A stretch of 64,000 bases of DNA from Phymorhynchus buccinoides (GCA_017654935.2 CM065682.1:34523595-34587594), one strand, 5' to 3'. Positions 22,901 to 31,784 are shown, counted from the first letter of the stretch. Notes: generated by a model from the sequence alone, not told the origin. Numbers and translations: made by a program.

Positions 22901-24295
22901 TTCGGTTTTCAAGGTCATACACCAACGTCAAGGGCAGGACGGCAAAAAGTTTTGCACAGATGCCTTCCTCTCATGGGGACACACCACCACACAAAATTTG
23001 AAGTGATTCGGTCAAGCGGTTCGGAAGATCCTTGGGACAGACAGAAAAGAACAAACAAACAAAAACAGGAAACAAACCCGAACAGTTCGGATTTACTAAC
23101 TGCAAGTGCGTGTGGAGCTGTGTGTGGTCCCCCCCCCCCCTCCCCACGACCCCTTGGCGGAGGTTTCCGAAAAGTAAGGACGGCATGACCTTCCGAGGGT
23201 GCCAAGGATGCTTGATGCCAAATTTGGTGTCGATCGGTTGAGAACTGTGGCCCCCTCCAGCCCACCCCCCTGAAACACCCCCCCACACACACACCCAACC
23301 ATCCCACCCCTCACCCCTCCAGACCCCATTCCCCCCAGCCCCCCTCCTTCCTCCCCTCCCTCCTCAACCCCCTCCCCCCCCCCCCCCCCCCCCCCCCTAC
23401 TCCACGCTCACACGCACTTGCTGTTAGTAAATCCGAGCTGCGTGTGGTCCCCCCCTCCCCACGACCCCTTGGCGGAGGTTTCCGAAAAGTAAGGACGGCA
23501 TGACCTTCGGAGGGTGCCAAGGATGCTTGATACCAAATTTGGTGTCGATCGGTTGAGAACTGTGGCCCTGCATAAGGGACACACAGACAGACAGACAGAC
23601 AGATTTCGAAAATATATACAAGATAATAAGAAAATCGCTAATTTCTCTGTTTTCCTCTGGCAGTGAAGGGGTTAAGTGAAAAATGTATCCAAAGAAAAAA
23701 GAATATCCATTTTATGGAATTGTATCTTAATCAAAAGAACAGATCCTGCGAATCACATTATAGTTTGTTTTTTGTTCGTGTAATGCTGAAAATGTAACAA
23801 ACGGGCAAATCAAGTTATGTTTCTTGTAATTACTCTGTGCAGGGTTTGCCGGTGGTAAGTGTCCTGGGGGGAAAGAGTTCCAAGGGGAAAATTGTCCGGG
23901 GGGAAAAGAGTCCTAGGGGAAGAAAATCCAGGGGGATAGTGTCCGGTTACCAAATGTAATATATGATATTCTGAAACATTTTTGTTTCTTGTTCGTGTAA
24001 TGCTGAAAATGTAACGAACAGGTAAATCAAGTTATGTTTCTTGTAATTATTCTGTGCAGGGTTTGCCGGTGGTAAGTACCTGAAATCTCGACACAACAGG
24101 GCGGTGTCTCTGGAAATGCAGAACCTGAGTGAGAGGAAGGACAGCGAGGTGAGTGACCTGCGGGCCCCTCAGCGCTCCACCTCCAACCCAGAACTGGCCT
24201 CACCCACCTCCGGAGGCAGCCCTGAAATGTCCAGGTTCCGCCAGTTCTTCTCTTGGGGTCAGCGCAAGTCCAACTCTACTGAGAGCGACAACTGA
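16717..24295 (+). CDS. STX17: Syntaxin-17 (autophagosomal Qa-SNARE), seven coding exons
   Basis: Known role: the Qa-SNARE of mature autophagosomes, pairing with SNAP29 and VAMP8/YKT6 for fusion with lysosomes. Coding exons 16717-16902, 17588-17828, 19302-19456, 20071-20121, 20778-20864, 21463-21595 and 24060-24295 join in consistent phase into 362 residues; human STX17 has 302. Seen: N-terminal helices (IDLERLQKHRLNMDR, residues ~48-62; KEQINASRTVQQ in exon 2), a SNARE segment (SWESLQQ, MEELNELVHQFADTV, QQGEAVDRIEDNI, residues ~188-225), and the family hallmark of two glycine-rich hydrophobic hairpin helices (residues ~246-290) parted by a lysine (Lys271). The zero-layer glutamine is probably Gln212 or 213. 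Start: two adjacent ATGs (16717, 16720) lie 28 bp after an acceptor at 16688, so a 5' UTR exon is likely. The longer Ser-rich tail is unlike human. Alternative: none credible. Confidence 0.93.
17588..17828 (+). CDS. STX17: STX17 coding exon 2
   Basis: Acceptor cttgcag, donor gtgagt, 80 codons plus one base. Its last ~40 bases are the source of the tandem array that follows. Confidence 0.93.
17829..18806 (+). repeat. 94-bp minisatellite derived from the STX17 exon 2/intron 2 junction
   Basis: The word gtgagtgcctgccacactc recurs at 17829, 17923, 18017, 18192, 18286 and onwards, with one copy mutated to atgagt at 18111. Spacing is mostly 94 bp, with shorter 76-81-bp units at 18192, 18362, 18721 and 18798. 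Each full unit carries a tttcag acceptor, a 38-nt segment resembling the end of exon 2 (gctgaccagctctatcctga) and a gtgagt donor. Twelve junction copies in all, counting the genuine one. Confidence 0.95.
18925..19092 (+). repeat. ~30-bp tandem repeat in STX17 intron 2
   Basis: Five to six imperfect units of the form ggtttgtggagtgctgaaac ttgtggcttcc, unrelated to the 94-bp array just before it. Confidence 0.9.
19302..19456 (+). CDS. STX17: STX17 coding exon 3
   Basis: Acceptor tatttcag, donor gtgaga, completes the split codon from exon 2 and ends in phase 0 with SWESLQQ, the start of the SNARE helix. Confidence 0.92.
19478..19907 (+). mobile_element. piggyBac-like TTAA element remnant with exon-like open segment
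   Basis: Begins TTAA followed by ccccttcactgccatg, the same terminus as family B elements, only 21 bp after the exon 3 donor. It may end at ttaa 19904-19907 (agaagagttaa), an imperfect inverted match. Positions 19646-19766 form a 40-codon acidic open segment (SDDEAFTVEEVAQSELRRI) with an acceptor-like gtgtag before it and gtaatt after it. This could be a transposase N-terminal scrap or a cassette exon. Confidence 0.4.
20071..20121 (+). CDS. STX17: STX17 coding exon 4
   Basis: Acceptor tatttcag, donor gtaagt, 17 codons in phase 0, MEELNELVHQFADTV of the SNARE helix. Confidence 0.92.
20330..20605 (+). repeat. Dispersed repeat family E, copy 1 (in STX17 intron 4)
   Basis: Words cttgtaccatagtgttcaag, ggtaatcaaaaa-ggtcatg and gtgtggctgcccacatgg match the reverse complement of 34935-35100. 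Non-coding. Confidence 0.75.
20778..20864 (+). CDS. STX17: STX17 coding exon 5
   Basis: Acceptor accacag, donor gtaaca, 29 codons in phase 0. Carries the likely zero-layer glutamine (QQGEAVDRI) and the second half of the SNARE helix (NIDQAHVNVRGG). Confidence 0.93.
21463..21595 (+). CDS. STX17: STX17 coding exon 6 (membrane hairpin)
   Basis: Acceptor tgttgcag, donor gtcagt, 44 codons plus one base. Encodes the glycine-rich membrane hairpin, including VMGAVLGGIVAGPMG and AGAKLGGLACAVGGG. Confidence 0.94.
21941..22125 (+). repeat. TTAA element family D, half copy
   Basis: Begins tttaaactcttctagcgcca and contains gtacatgcatcgctttagcg and aacataagctctaaaaata. It matches the element at 30628-31003 but lacks the palindromic insert found there, so it serves as a related empty site. 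Confidence 0.6.
22292..22385. repeat. 16-bp tandem repeat, taccggtaacgcc type
   Basis: Four to five units built on taccggtaacgcct, degrading toward the right. Confidence 0.85.
22432..23060 (+). repeat. Two tandem ~313-bp repeat units
   Basis: The sequence gacccctaccactttcaa starts at 22432 and again at 22745, and the two units stay alignable through tgaccttgaccttgacctt, atgccaagttt and ttttcggttttcaaggt to the gattcggt-aagc-gttcgg ends. Non-coding dispersed repeat. Confidence 0.9.
23101..23640 (+). repeat. Duplicated ~150-bp repeat separated by a C-rich block
   Basis: Segments 23101-23253 and 23415-23565 share ccacgaccccttggcggagg, tttccgaaaagtaaggacgg and gtgccaaggatgcttgat. The spacer (23254-23414) is C-rich with a C run near 23370-23397. 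The reverse complement of this repeat is at 1915-2000. A cagacagacaga run ends the second copy. Confidence 0.88.
23641..23675. repeat. Solo family B MITE terminus
   Basis: The sequence tttctctgttttcctctggc followed by agtgaaggggttaa ends at a TTAA (23672-23675). It is the same 34-bp unit that is tandemly repeated at 42089-42284. Confidence 0.8.
23772..23942 (+). repeat. Duplicated STX17 exon 7 acceptor region plus iteron-like block
   Basis: Positions 23772-23860 repeat 23989-24077 with only a few substitutions, including the acceptor ctgtgcag, the first codons of exon 7 and a following gtaagt. Next come words of the gtccggggggaaaa type (23861-23942) resembling the iterons at 33512-33645. If the upstream acceptor were used, the frame would stay open for about 24 codons and then stop at TAG, giving a different STX17 tail. 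Confidence 0.85.
24060..24295 (+). CDS. STX17: STX17 terminal coding exon 7
   Basis: Acceptor ctgtgcag, TGA at 24293-24295, 78 codons before the stop. Begins FAGGKYLKSRH, completing the membrane hairpin, then a Ser/Glu-rich tail ending QRKSNSTESDN. A cryptic donor gtaagt lies 12 nt into the exon. Confidence 0.9.
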
Positions 24296-24675
24296 AGGCT
24301 GGGAGGAGAGAGCGACGTGAAACTGTTTCTTCTTGGTTGATCGTTCAGACACGGATGCCAGTGGCACGAACAAAGGCTGCCATTACAGTGTTTGAAGGGG
24401 TTTGATTGGTAGTCACAATGCCCAGTGTTGTCTGACAGGTTGTGATAGGTTATAAGCAAATGTAGTTGTTGCAACAGAATTTGCTTGGTTGACTGAAATG
24501 ATTGATGATTGGCAAGATTTTTATTTCATTGGCTAAGAGATAAAGATTAAAATGACAGAACTTGGAGTTGTAGTATATGCCTGGGATTAAATTATGACGC
24601 TGAAGAGAAATGGAAGGAATTTGTTCATTCCTGTGCTGAAAACATGTGAGGACAAATGTGTAATGTGAATGTTTA
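24296..24675. other. STX17 3' flank, probable 3' UTR
   Basis: No further coding. A canonical polyadenylation signal was not identified with confidence. Confidence 0.4.
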
Positions 24676-24677
24676 AT

Positions 24678-24998
24678 TAACCCATTGCACACTGTTCATT
24701 TGCCCTGCGGGCTGCACTCCCAGCCTGCAGGTTCTGAGAGAGAGGTACTAGTTTTATTACAAAACACACTAAAAACGACAATGAAGTGCTTGCAAATGAT
24801 TTAAAATTGTGCAACGAGTTTAGCGATCATTTTAACGCAAATAGCTTCAGAATGAACGTATTTTAGTCATTAATAGTTTCTAGATTGATATTAAGGAAAG
24901 TAAATGGAGGTCTCTGCCCGACAGTTTGTCGGGCTCAGACGCTGGTAGTTGCACTGGCGCGCCCGACAAATTGTTGGGTACAGGGCGGAATGAGTTAA
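24678..24998. mobile_element. Candidate TTAA-bounded MITE
   Basis: Left end ttaacccattgcacactg and right end (reverse complement) ttaactcattccgccctg agree at 13 of 18 positions including TTAA. The interior contains two gcccgacaaattgt-like words. Non-coding, about 320 bp. Confidence 0.5.
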
Positions 24999-25600
24999 AG
25001 AGTTTGAAAATTTGAAAGAAAATTGAGGTAGGTTTCTAATGCAGGATTGTGAGGTATGTTTTGGAAGAAACTAACATGATCAGGAAGAATCAAAGCAGAA
25101 AACTGCTACTTGTTTTGTTTTGTGAAGAAAGAAGAAGTTTTAATGTGCACTTGACAATGCACAAGACATCAACAGACATTGGGTATATATCATCAATATA
25201 TGGGTTCTTGATTTTTAAACAATTTAGTGTACATACAAGAATTTTGATTTTTTTAATTAATAATGATGGACTTTAAAAAACACACACCTTGAAATGGTCA
25301 CAAGAAAACTTATTCATGTTTTTCATGCTGCATATTTTGAATGAAATAGAGAGATTCTAAGCATTGTGCATGACAAGAGAAACACAGAGAGAGAGAAAGA
25401 GAGATTGTTATCATTCATGTAAATTTGTCATTGTCAACATTCAAACTTTTCAGATTATTGTTTTAACTTCCACAATTGTGCATTGAGCAATCGATTCCAT
25501 CCCTTTTGATACATGTACTGTATTGTCATCATAATGTTAATATAATTCTTTGCATGATTTCTACTTTTTCGCCTAGCCGGCTGAATCATTTACTCTCGTC
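24999..25600. other. AT-rich sequence upstream of the LINE
   Basis: No coding. The 5' boundary of the retrotransposon is somewhere here or shortly right of it; no direct repeat of its 3' flank was found by eye. Confidence 0.4.
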
Positions 25601-25617
25601 ATTATTATTTTGTTGGT

Positions 25618-28600
25618 GTGTTTCCAGTAGTGCTTGAGTTGCTGTTTTGTGTCTGTGTGTTCGTGATGAACTGTACATTATTTTGGGCTGCTTTCTGTGC
25701 CTCTCTGCCTCCGGACATGAGAGTAATTTGGTTTATTTTCTTGACGAGACTGGTTGGCTTGTTGGATTCTCCAAGCCAGCCATGTTTCCAGCACCGGCCA
25801 AACAACGCCATGCCTTTGCCTACCATCCTTTTTCTTCAGTCTCCCTCTTCCTTCCCTCTGCTTGACCACTACACGCACGCAACACGCGTGCGTGCGCCAC
25901 CACTCTGCCAGCTCCCCTCTCCCCCACTGCAGTACAGCCGCAATGAGTTACTGGCTGTACAACCTTCGACCCCTGACTCTGCCCTTGTTGCCACGCTACG
26001 TCATCTGCGTATAGGGATTCATCTTCCACGCACGCGAGGCTGCAGAGGAGGAAAAAGGAAGCAACGGAAGATTTCTGTCGTCTGCTCAATTCCTCGCCCT
26101 CCCCCTTCACCTACCAAACGGATGAGTATTTCTAACTTACTTACTGTTCCCGTTGCTTCGCCTACAAAAGATGCTAATTTTATTGTTGCCCAGTTTAACC
26201 CCCGTTCCGTTGGCGTCCCACAGAAACGTTCTTCTATTAATTATTTCATTGTAGAGAACGATGTTGATATTTTCTGCATCACTGAATCCTGGCTTCTGCC
26301 TTCGGGTGATGAAGCTAAATGCGCTGATCTCTCTCCCACTGGCTACAAAACCATCTCCTATCCTCGCTCTTCACGTGGCGGAGGCATTGCCTTTGTCGTG
26401 CGTGAAAAACTGTGCCTCCATCTCACCTCTACCTCCCTCTTCCCCATTCCACACTCCTCCTTTGAACTGGCCCAGCTCTCCGTTACTCTCCGTCAGCACT
26501 GCCTACAGCTTTTCTGCCTCTACCGCCCCCCTCCCAACAAGAAAAACAAACTTTCGGACTCCCTCTTCCTCGACGAGTTTCCCTCTTTGCTGGAGCACTG
26601 CAACACTATCAGCGGTGTTCCAATCATCATGGGAGACTTCAACATTCATGTTGATGTTCCCACTGACCCCCTCACCGTCCGCTTCACCGCACTGCTGGAT
26701 GACTTCGACCTGCACCAGGCTGTGACCTTCCCCACCCACCAGAAAGGCCACACCCTTGACCTGGTTATCGTCAGACGTGACGACGAAGACGTCCTGCGGT
26801 CTACTGCTCCTGACTCCTTCCTGGACTTTTCTGACCATCTCTGTGTTCTTTCCTGCCTCCGTTTATCTCGCCCTTCATGCCCTCCTGTGTATGCTGAGAC
26901 CAGGAAGATCTCCATCGACATCACTGCCTTCATGTCTGACCTCAGGGCCAGACTTGACTCAACTCTACAGCCTTCTGCCGACCAGCTCCACCACCTCCTG
27001 ACCAGTCTACTCGACCTCCACGCCCCTGTCATCCGTCGCAAGATCTCCAGTAGGCCTCCATCACCGTGGTATGCTTCTGTGGCACCTGAGGTGACTCAGG
27101 GTAAACAAGAACGCCGCCGTGCAGAGCGCCAGTGGGTTAAGACTGGACTTGAAATTCACAAACAGATTTTTCGAGCCATGAACAAAATTGTGTCTGACAT
27201 TATAGATAAGGCCAAATGCTCTTGTTTGAATGCCCAAATTCTCGCTTGTACCACTTCACGTCAATTGTTTAGTTTAGCCAACTCCCTCCTTGGTAAACCA
27301 AAGTCCACACCTCTACCTTCTTCTATCCCTGTGTCTGAACTCCCTCAACGTTTCTCTGATTTCTTTCACAGCAAGATAGCCACCATCCGCCACAATCTTG
27401 ATTCTCAATCTGCTCCACCATCAACTGACTCTGTCCCTGATCCCTCCTTTTCTGGCAGTATGTGGTCTGAGTTCCGTTCTGTTTCCACTGATGAGGTTAA
27501 GAAGATTTTGACCCGAACTCAGACTAAAACCTGTGAACTAGACCCTCTACCTTCATCTCTCTTCTCCCAGTGTCTTGATGATCTCCTTCCTTACTTTACA
27601 TCCATCATCAATGAATCTCTATGTTCAGGCCGCTTTCCAACTCATTTCAAATCTGCAGTTGTCAAACCTCTCTTAAAGAAGCCTAGTCTTGATCCTGAAA
27701 ATCTAAAGAACTATCGGCCTGTCTCTAATCTTTCATTCCTTTCTAAGCTTACGGAAAAGGTGGTTCTTAAACAGCTGTCTGACCATCTTCAGGTAAATGA
27801 TCTCTACTATCCAAACCAGTCTGCTTATCGAGCAGGTCACAGTACTGAGACAGCCCTCTTAAAGATAACGAACGACTTGCTCACTGCCTTGGATGAAAAC
27901 AAGGTTTCTCTTCTCTCTCTCCTTGATCTTTCTGCAGCGTTTGACACTATCGACCACTCCATCCTCATTTCTAGACTTCACACCTCCTTTGGTCTATCTG
28001 GGGCTGTTCTTTCCTGGTTTTCTTCCTACCTCTCTGATCGCACACAGAAAGTTGTTGTCAATGGTTCTCCATCTCTTCCAAAAGGTCTTCAGTTCGGTGT
28101 GCCCCAAGGTTCAGTCTTAGGCCCTATCCTTTTTGTTCTTTATACCCAACCTCTCTCCGCCATCATCAACCAGCATTCTATTCTACATCATAGCTTTTCT
28201 GATGACAATCAACTGTACATTTCTGCCCACCTGAGTCAATTAGATCAAATGATTTCTTCTTCTAAGTTGTGCATCTCTGCTGTTAAAACATGGATGTTTT
28301 ACAACAAACTGCAACTGAATGCTGATAAGACAGAGATGATTCTTGTAGCCTCTAACCACACAATTAAAACTCAGGTTCTCCCAGGTTCTGTAGACATTGA
28401 TGGCACTGAGATCAAGCTATCGGCATCCGTCCGCAATCTAGGTGTTACTTTGGACCAAACCCTTTCTTTCAAACAGCATGTTTCCAATGTTTGCAAGGCT
28501 TGCTATCTAGAACTTCGAAGAATTAGTTCCATCCGTCGTTTCCTCTCTCAGGATGCCCTGAAGACTCTAGTATGTGCTTTTGTCCTGTCTCGCCTTGACT

Positions 28601-29043
28601 ACTGTAACTCACTTCTTGCTGGCTGTCCATCAATTCTCATCTCTAAGCTCCAACGGGTCCAGAATAATGCTGCTCGTCTCATTTCTCGCTCCCCTAGGTA
28701 CGATCACATCACTCCGGTTCTTCGTTCCCTACATTGGCTCCCAGTTCAATCACGTATTGACTACAAAATTCTCCTCCTTGCCTTCAAGTCACTGAATGAT
28801 CAAGCTCCCCAGTATCTCTCTGATCTTCTTCATCTCTATGTCCCAGCTCGCCAACTACGTTCGTCTTCTGATTCTCGTCTCCTTTCCATTCCCTCCATCC
28901 GTCTCAAATCTGCTGGCCAACGTTCTTTTTCTTGTCAAGCACCATCTCTGTGGAATTCTCTGCCTTCTCCTCTCCGACACTCCAACTCAGTCTCCTCATT
29001 CAAAACCTCTCTTAAAACCCATCTTTTTCCTGCTGCGCCCTAA
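25618..29043 (+). CDS. LINE endonuclease/reverse transcriptase polyprotein, 1141 aa
   Basis: An uninterrupted frame with an apurinic-type endonuclease and a reverse transcriptase, which nick target DNA and copy the element RNA in place. Endonuclease motifs: FNPRSVG (~res 193), ITESWL (catalytic Glu), GDFNIH and SDHLCV (Asp/His) before residue ~420. Reverse transcriptase motifs: YRPVSNLSFLSKLTEKV, LDLSAAFDTIDHSIL, GVPQGSVLGPILF and FSDDNQLY, where the usual F/YADD reads FSDD, keeping both aspartates. A C-terminal RTE/CR1-type segment includes RLDYCNSLLAGCP and LWNSLPSPLRHSNSVSSFK. The upstream YSRNELLAVQP and RGCRGGKRKQRKI motifs recall invertebrate CR1/L2/Rex1-like elements. The first ~90 residues are hydrophobic and unlike the family, so the true start is probably a later ATG. 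No stop or frameshift is seen, suggesting a recent insertion. Confidence 0.93.
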   Translation: MFPVVLELLFCVCVFVMNCTLFWAAFCASLPPDMRVIWFIFLTRLVGLLDSPSQPCFQHRPNNAMPLPTILFLQSPSSFPLLDHYTHATRVRAPPLCQLPSPPLQYSRNELLAVQPSTPDSALVATLRHLRIGIHLPRTRGCRGGKRKQRKISVVCSIPRPPPSPTKRMSISNLLTVPVASPTKDANFIVAQFNPRSVGVPQKRSSINYFIVENDVDIFCITESWLLPSGDEAKCADLSPTGYKTISYPRSSRGGGIAFVVREKLCLHLTSTSLFPIPHSSFELAQLSVTLRQHCLQLFCLYRPPPNKKNKLSDSLFLDEFPSLLEHCNTISGVPIIMGDFNIHVDVPTDPLTVRFTALLDDFDLHQAVTFPTHQKGHTLDLVIVRRDDEDVLRSTAPDSFLDFSDHLCVLSCLRLSRPSCPPVYAETRKISIDITAFMSDLRARLDSTLQPSADQLHHLLTSLLDLHAPVIRRKISSRPPSPWYASVAPEVTQGKQERRRAERQWVKTGLEIHKQIFRAMNKIVSDIIDKAKCSCLNAQILACTTSRQLFSLANSLLGKPKSTPLPSSIPVSELPQRFSDFFHSKIATIRHNLDSQSAPPSTDSVPDPSFSGSMWSEFRSVSTDEVKKILTRTQTKTCELDPLPSSLFSQCLDDLLPYFTSIINESLCSGRFPTHFKSAVVKPLLKKPSLDPENLKNYRPVSNLSFLSKLTEKVVLKQLSDHLQVNDLYYPNQSAYRAGHSTETALLKITNDLLTALDENKVSLLSLLDLSAAFDTIDHSILISRLHTSFGLSGAVLSWFSSYLSDRTQKVVVNGSPSLPKGLQFGVPQGSVLGPILFVLYTQPLSAIINQHSILHHSFSDDNQLYISAHLSQLDQMISSSKLCISAVKTWMFYNKLQLNADKTEMILVASNHTIKTQVLPGSVDIDGTEIKLSASVRNLGVTLDQTLSFKQHVSNVCKACYLELRRISSIRRFLSQDALKTLVCAFVLSRLDYCNSLLAGCPSILISKLQRVQNNAARLISRSPRYDHITPVLRSLHWLPVQSRIDYKILLLAFKSLNDQAPQYLSDLLHLYVPARQLRSSSDSRLLSIPSIRLKSAGQRSFSCQAPSLWNSLPSPLRHSNSVSSFKTSLKTHLFPAAP

Positions 29044-29114
29044 ATATTTGATCAGTTGTCTATCGTTGTGTGCACGTGAGGGAAGATTGATTTAAGAGGT
29101 TTGTGCTGTGTTTT

Positions 29115-29135
29115 GTGGTGCGTGTGTGTGTGTGC

Positions 29136-29205
<70 letters not shown>

Positions 29206-29425
29206 GAGCATGAATGTGTGCTTGTGTGTATTTTGGTTTTGTGGGTTGTGTGTGCACGCATGTGTGTGTGTGTTTGTGTGCGTGTCTGTGTGTCTGTCTG
29301 CGTGCGTACGTTGTGTGTGAGGGTGTTTGTGTCTGCATGTTGGTGTATGTGGTCAATCCATGCGGCTCAGTTGCTGTGACTTACCGAATGGGGTATGAAC
29401 GAGTTGGCGTCAATAATTGTGTGTT

Positions 29426-29494
<69 letters not shown>

Positions 29495-29530
29495 GTGCGT
29501 GTGTGTGTGTGTGCGTGTGTGTTAGAGAGA
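29115..29530. repeat. GT microsatellites in the LINE 3' UTR
   Basis: Two long GT tracts (about 29118-29205 and 29420-29522) with CGTG interruptions and a following GA run. Confidence 0.97.
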
Positions 29531-29682
29531 GAGAGAGTTGCTTTGCATATGCACTGTTGGTGGTTGGTGTCACTCTTGAATGTTGTTTTTTGTTATCTGT
29601 TGATGAATAATTGATTGTAAAGCGCTTTGGGCTCATCTGAGGTAAAGCGCTATATAAATGTACTGTTATTATTATTATTATT

Positions 29683-30627
29683 AAAAAAATCTTTTTTTTC
29701 CTTCTAAAGCACCCATCCCCATCCAAAATAAAAGTGATTTTGGCTTATTTTATGATTTGCAGGATTTGGGCATTTTCGTGACTTTTCATGGAAGATTTTC
29801 TATACTCGTTAATTACATTTTTTTAAATGCATATTTTTGGTAAAGAAAAAAATGACTGGAATGGTGAAATGTCTAAAAAGTTGTGATCGAAATATGTCCG
29901 AGATTCAGGTCCTCTGTTGGCCTTTGAAGGTGGAAGACCTGTTATCAGTTACAAAATTTGAGTATTTGAAATTGTTATTGTTGTTTTTCATTAAAATGAG
30001 GTCTGTCATTACACCCAGTCTTATTTAAAAAGTGTTGTGTATTTACCAAGTTTTATATGTGCAAATGTATGAAGTTGAAAGAGTGTTTCTGCCCAGTTTC
30101 ATCTTGCTGATGTTTCCATCCTGACATTTGTCATTGCACACGTTTTCATCAAGTCACGAATCATTGAATGAGTGCAATATTCATATCATGGAATGTCTGG
30201 GGAAAAAAAGACTGTTGGCATAACTGTTTCATGCTTGTAACCTGTATGATTAATTGTGCAACAGGGGTGCATGTGGGGGTGCCTGAAGCCTGAATTCAGG
30301 CAATTTGGTGCAGGCTCAGGCAGGGGTCTGCCTGAAAAAAGAGCTCTTCTCGTGATGTTTTTGCTCTTAAATGGACGAGTACAGCAAGGGTTATGATGGA
30401 AAATTCAGGCAAAAGGTTTGGTCACCGCATGCACCCATGGTGTTAAGTGTACCGTATTAAACATGTGTTGTGTATTGTTTTATTCCTGTGAAATGTGGGC
30501 TGCCTTCTTCTTGAGAGTGTGTTACTGCTAGTGCACCACCATCTTTTTTAAAAGCTGCTTTAGGTGTGACTAAATGTGGAGGGAGAAATCTTGACCGTTG
30601 ATAGCCCCTGTGTTGCCACTGGGTCCT
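29683..30627. other. AT-rich intergenic sequence
   Basis: No coding. A small direct repeat lies around 30270-30340 (gcctgaa and caggc words). Confidence 0.4.
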
Positions 30628-31003
30628 TTAACTCTTATAGCACCATGGGTTTTTTTTGTGGACATTCTTGGTTGTCAGTTGCATCTCAACCACAAGAGGG
30701 GGGTAAATGTTTGATTCAAATGCGCATGCATTGCTTTAAAGATCCCCCACGTCACGTGTCACATTCCCTCTTATGCTAGGAAGATTTCTTAAGATTTCTT
30801 ACTAGCTATAAGAGGAAAAACATGTGAAAACCATGATTTTGACACGTGACGTGTTGGGTCTTTAACGGAAAAATCACTGACATGAGCTCTAAAAATAGAC
30901 AAACACACAGCAGGGTACTTGGCAGTGAATGTCTTTGCATTTGGTGGGAGTGTAGAGTGATGTACTGGGCGAATGTATTCGCCCATGGTGCTAGAAGAGT
31001 TAA
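30628..31003. mobile_element. TTAA-bounded MITE (family D) containing a nested palindromic MITE
   Basis: Ends are ttaactcttatagcaccatg (30628-30647) and catggtgctagaagagttaa (30984-31003), inverted repeats over about 20 bp with one indel, bounded by TTAA as in piggyBac-type elements. The interior agrees with 21941-22125 except for a 128-bp palindromic insert. Confidence 0.8.
30737..30864. mobile_element. Palindromic TA-bounded MITE, copy 1 (nested)
   Basis: Left arm aaagatcccccacgtcacgt and right arm acgtgacgtgttgggtcttt are near-perfect inverted repeats. The centre has cttaagatttctt. TA flanks both ends. The related element at 21941 has gctttagcggg at the insertion point, an empty site. A second copy is at 54885-55013. 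Confidence 0.8.
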
Positions 31004-31044
31004 AGTTTGCAAAATACATGATGTGGGATGTCGGTTTTTGCTGT

Positions 31045-31165
31045 TCTCTTTTAAAAGACTTGACGCTCAGACCACAAGGTCTTGTGTTGGGTGAGCATCA
31101 AACCCAAACCCGGTTGCTTATACTTAGGAGGCGACCGCATTACCTCAGAATCATACTGCACCCTC
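31045..31165 (-). mobile_element. tRNA-derived SINE head, copy 3 (degenerate)
   Basis: The - strand reads tgaggtaatgcggtcgcctc followed by a ggtttgggtttg segment, aligning with the tRNA-like heads at 11401-11465 and 49938-50003. The body is mostly missing. Confidence 0.5.
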
Positions 31166-31208
31166 AAGATGTTAAGAATTATACTATTTATACGGACATA
31201 TTTCCTGT

Positions 31209-31400
31209 TTAACCCTTTCGTGCCAGCCAATTTTCAGCCAAAAAATACCTTTAAACTTACCTGTGTAGAGAAAAAAAAAGATCTGCAATACTGCGAATTC
31301 CTATGTGACACGTATAACATTAGGTCTATCCTTACCTCCAAAAAATATGAAAATAGGGTCTTCAGATAACAGGCTCTGATTTGGGCAATAAAATGGTATA
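31209..31400 (+). mobile_element. Family A TTAA MITE, truncated copy
   Basis: Starts ttaaccctttcgtgccagcc, then atttt-cagccaaaaaatacc, gatctgcaatactgcgaa and gggtcttcagataacag, matching 47326-47571. The right terminus is not recognisable. Confidence 0.75.
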
Positions 31401-31470
31401 TTTAAAATGGTAACCACAGTGACAAGATATTAACCTCTTGGCTGCTGCAGAAAAATTAAGAAACAAGACA

Positions 31471-31780
31471 TTAACCCTTTCATCGCCAGCCATATTTCAG
31501 CCAAAATGTTCCATTAAATTTACCTGGGTAGAGAACAAAATCTATCTGCAGTATTGGGGATTCTTCTGTGACATATATAAAATAAGGTGTACCCTTACTT
31601 CCCAAAACTATCCACTTTCCAGTGACGTTGTAGTCTGTTTCAGTTTTTGTTGTTTTTTCCCCCCAAAAAATAATAAGACAACAGTGTCTTTGGATAATAG
31701 ACCCCAATTTGATGCCTTTTAATGACATAGGTGTTAAATCACTGTGGTCCTAAAATACGACTTTGGCTGTGAAAGGGTAA
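31471..31780 (+). mobile_element. Family A TTAA MITE
   Basis: Starts ttaaccctttcatcgccagc and ends ggctgtgaaagggtaa, where the terminal TTAA has decayed to GTAA. The interior contains ccattaaatttacctgggta and tgacataggtgttaaatcac, collinear with the other family A copies. Confidence 0.8.
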
Positions 31781-31784
31781 AAAT

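Larger units (their letters stand above)
25600..29682 (+). mobile_element. Near-complete CR1/L2-like non-LTR retrotransposon
   Basis: One long coding frame (25618-29043) is followed by about 640 bp of 3' UTR with GT microsatellites. The end reads gtaaagcgctttgggctcat, agcgctatataaatg and a TTA trinucleotide tail (about 29667-29682). The tail and the matching truncated copy at 7910-8013 fix the 3' end. The 5' end is approximate. No ORF1 with zinc knuckles is seen upstream, so this may be a single-ORF element or 5'-truncated. Confidence 0.9.

Noticed and set aside
19478..23675. A single 4.2-kb TTAA-bounded element suggested by matching termini at both coordinates
   Set aside because: It would enclose STX17 exons 4-6; two separate fragments of the same family are far more likely.
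29101..29610. Cys-Val repeat frames
   Set aside because: Translations of GT microsatellites in the LINE 3' UTR.
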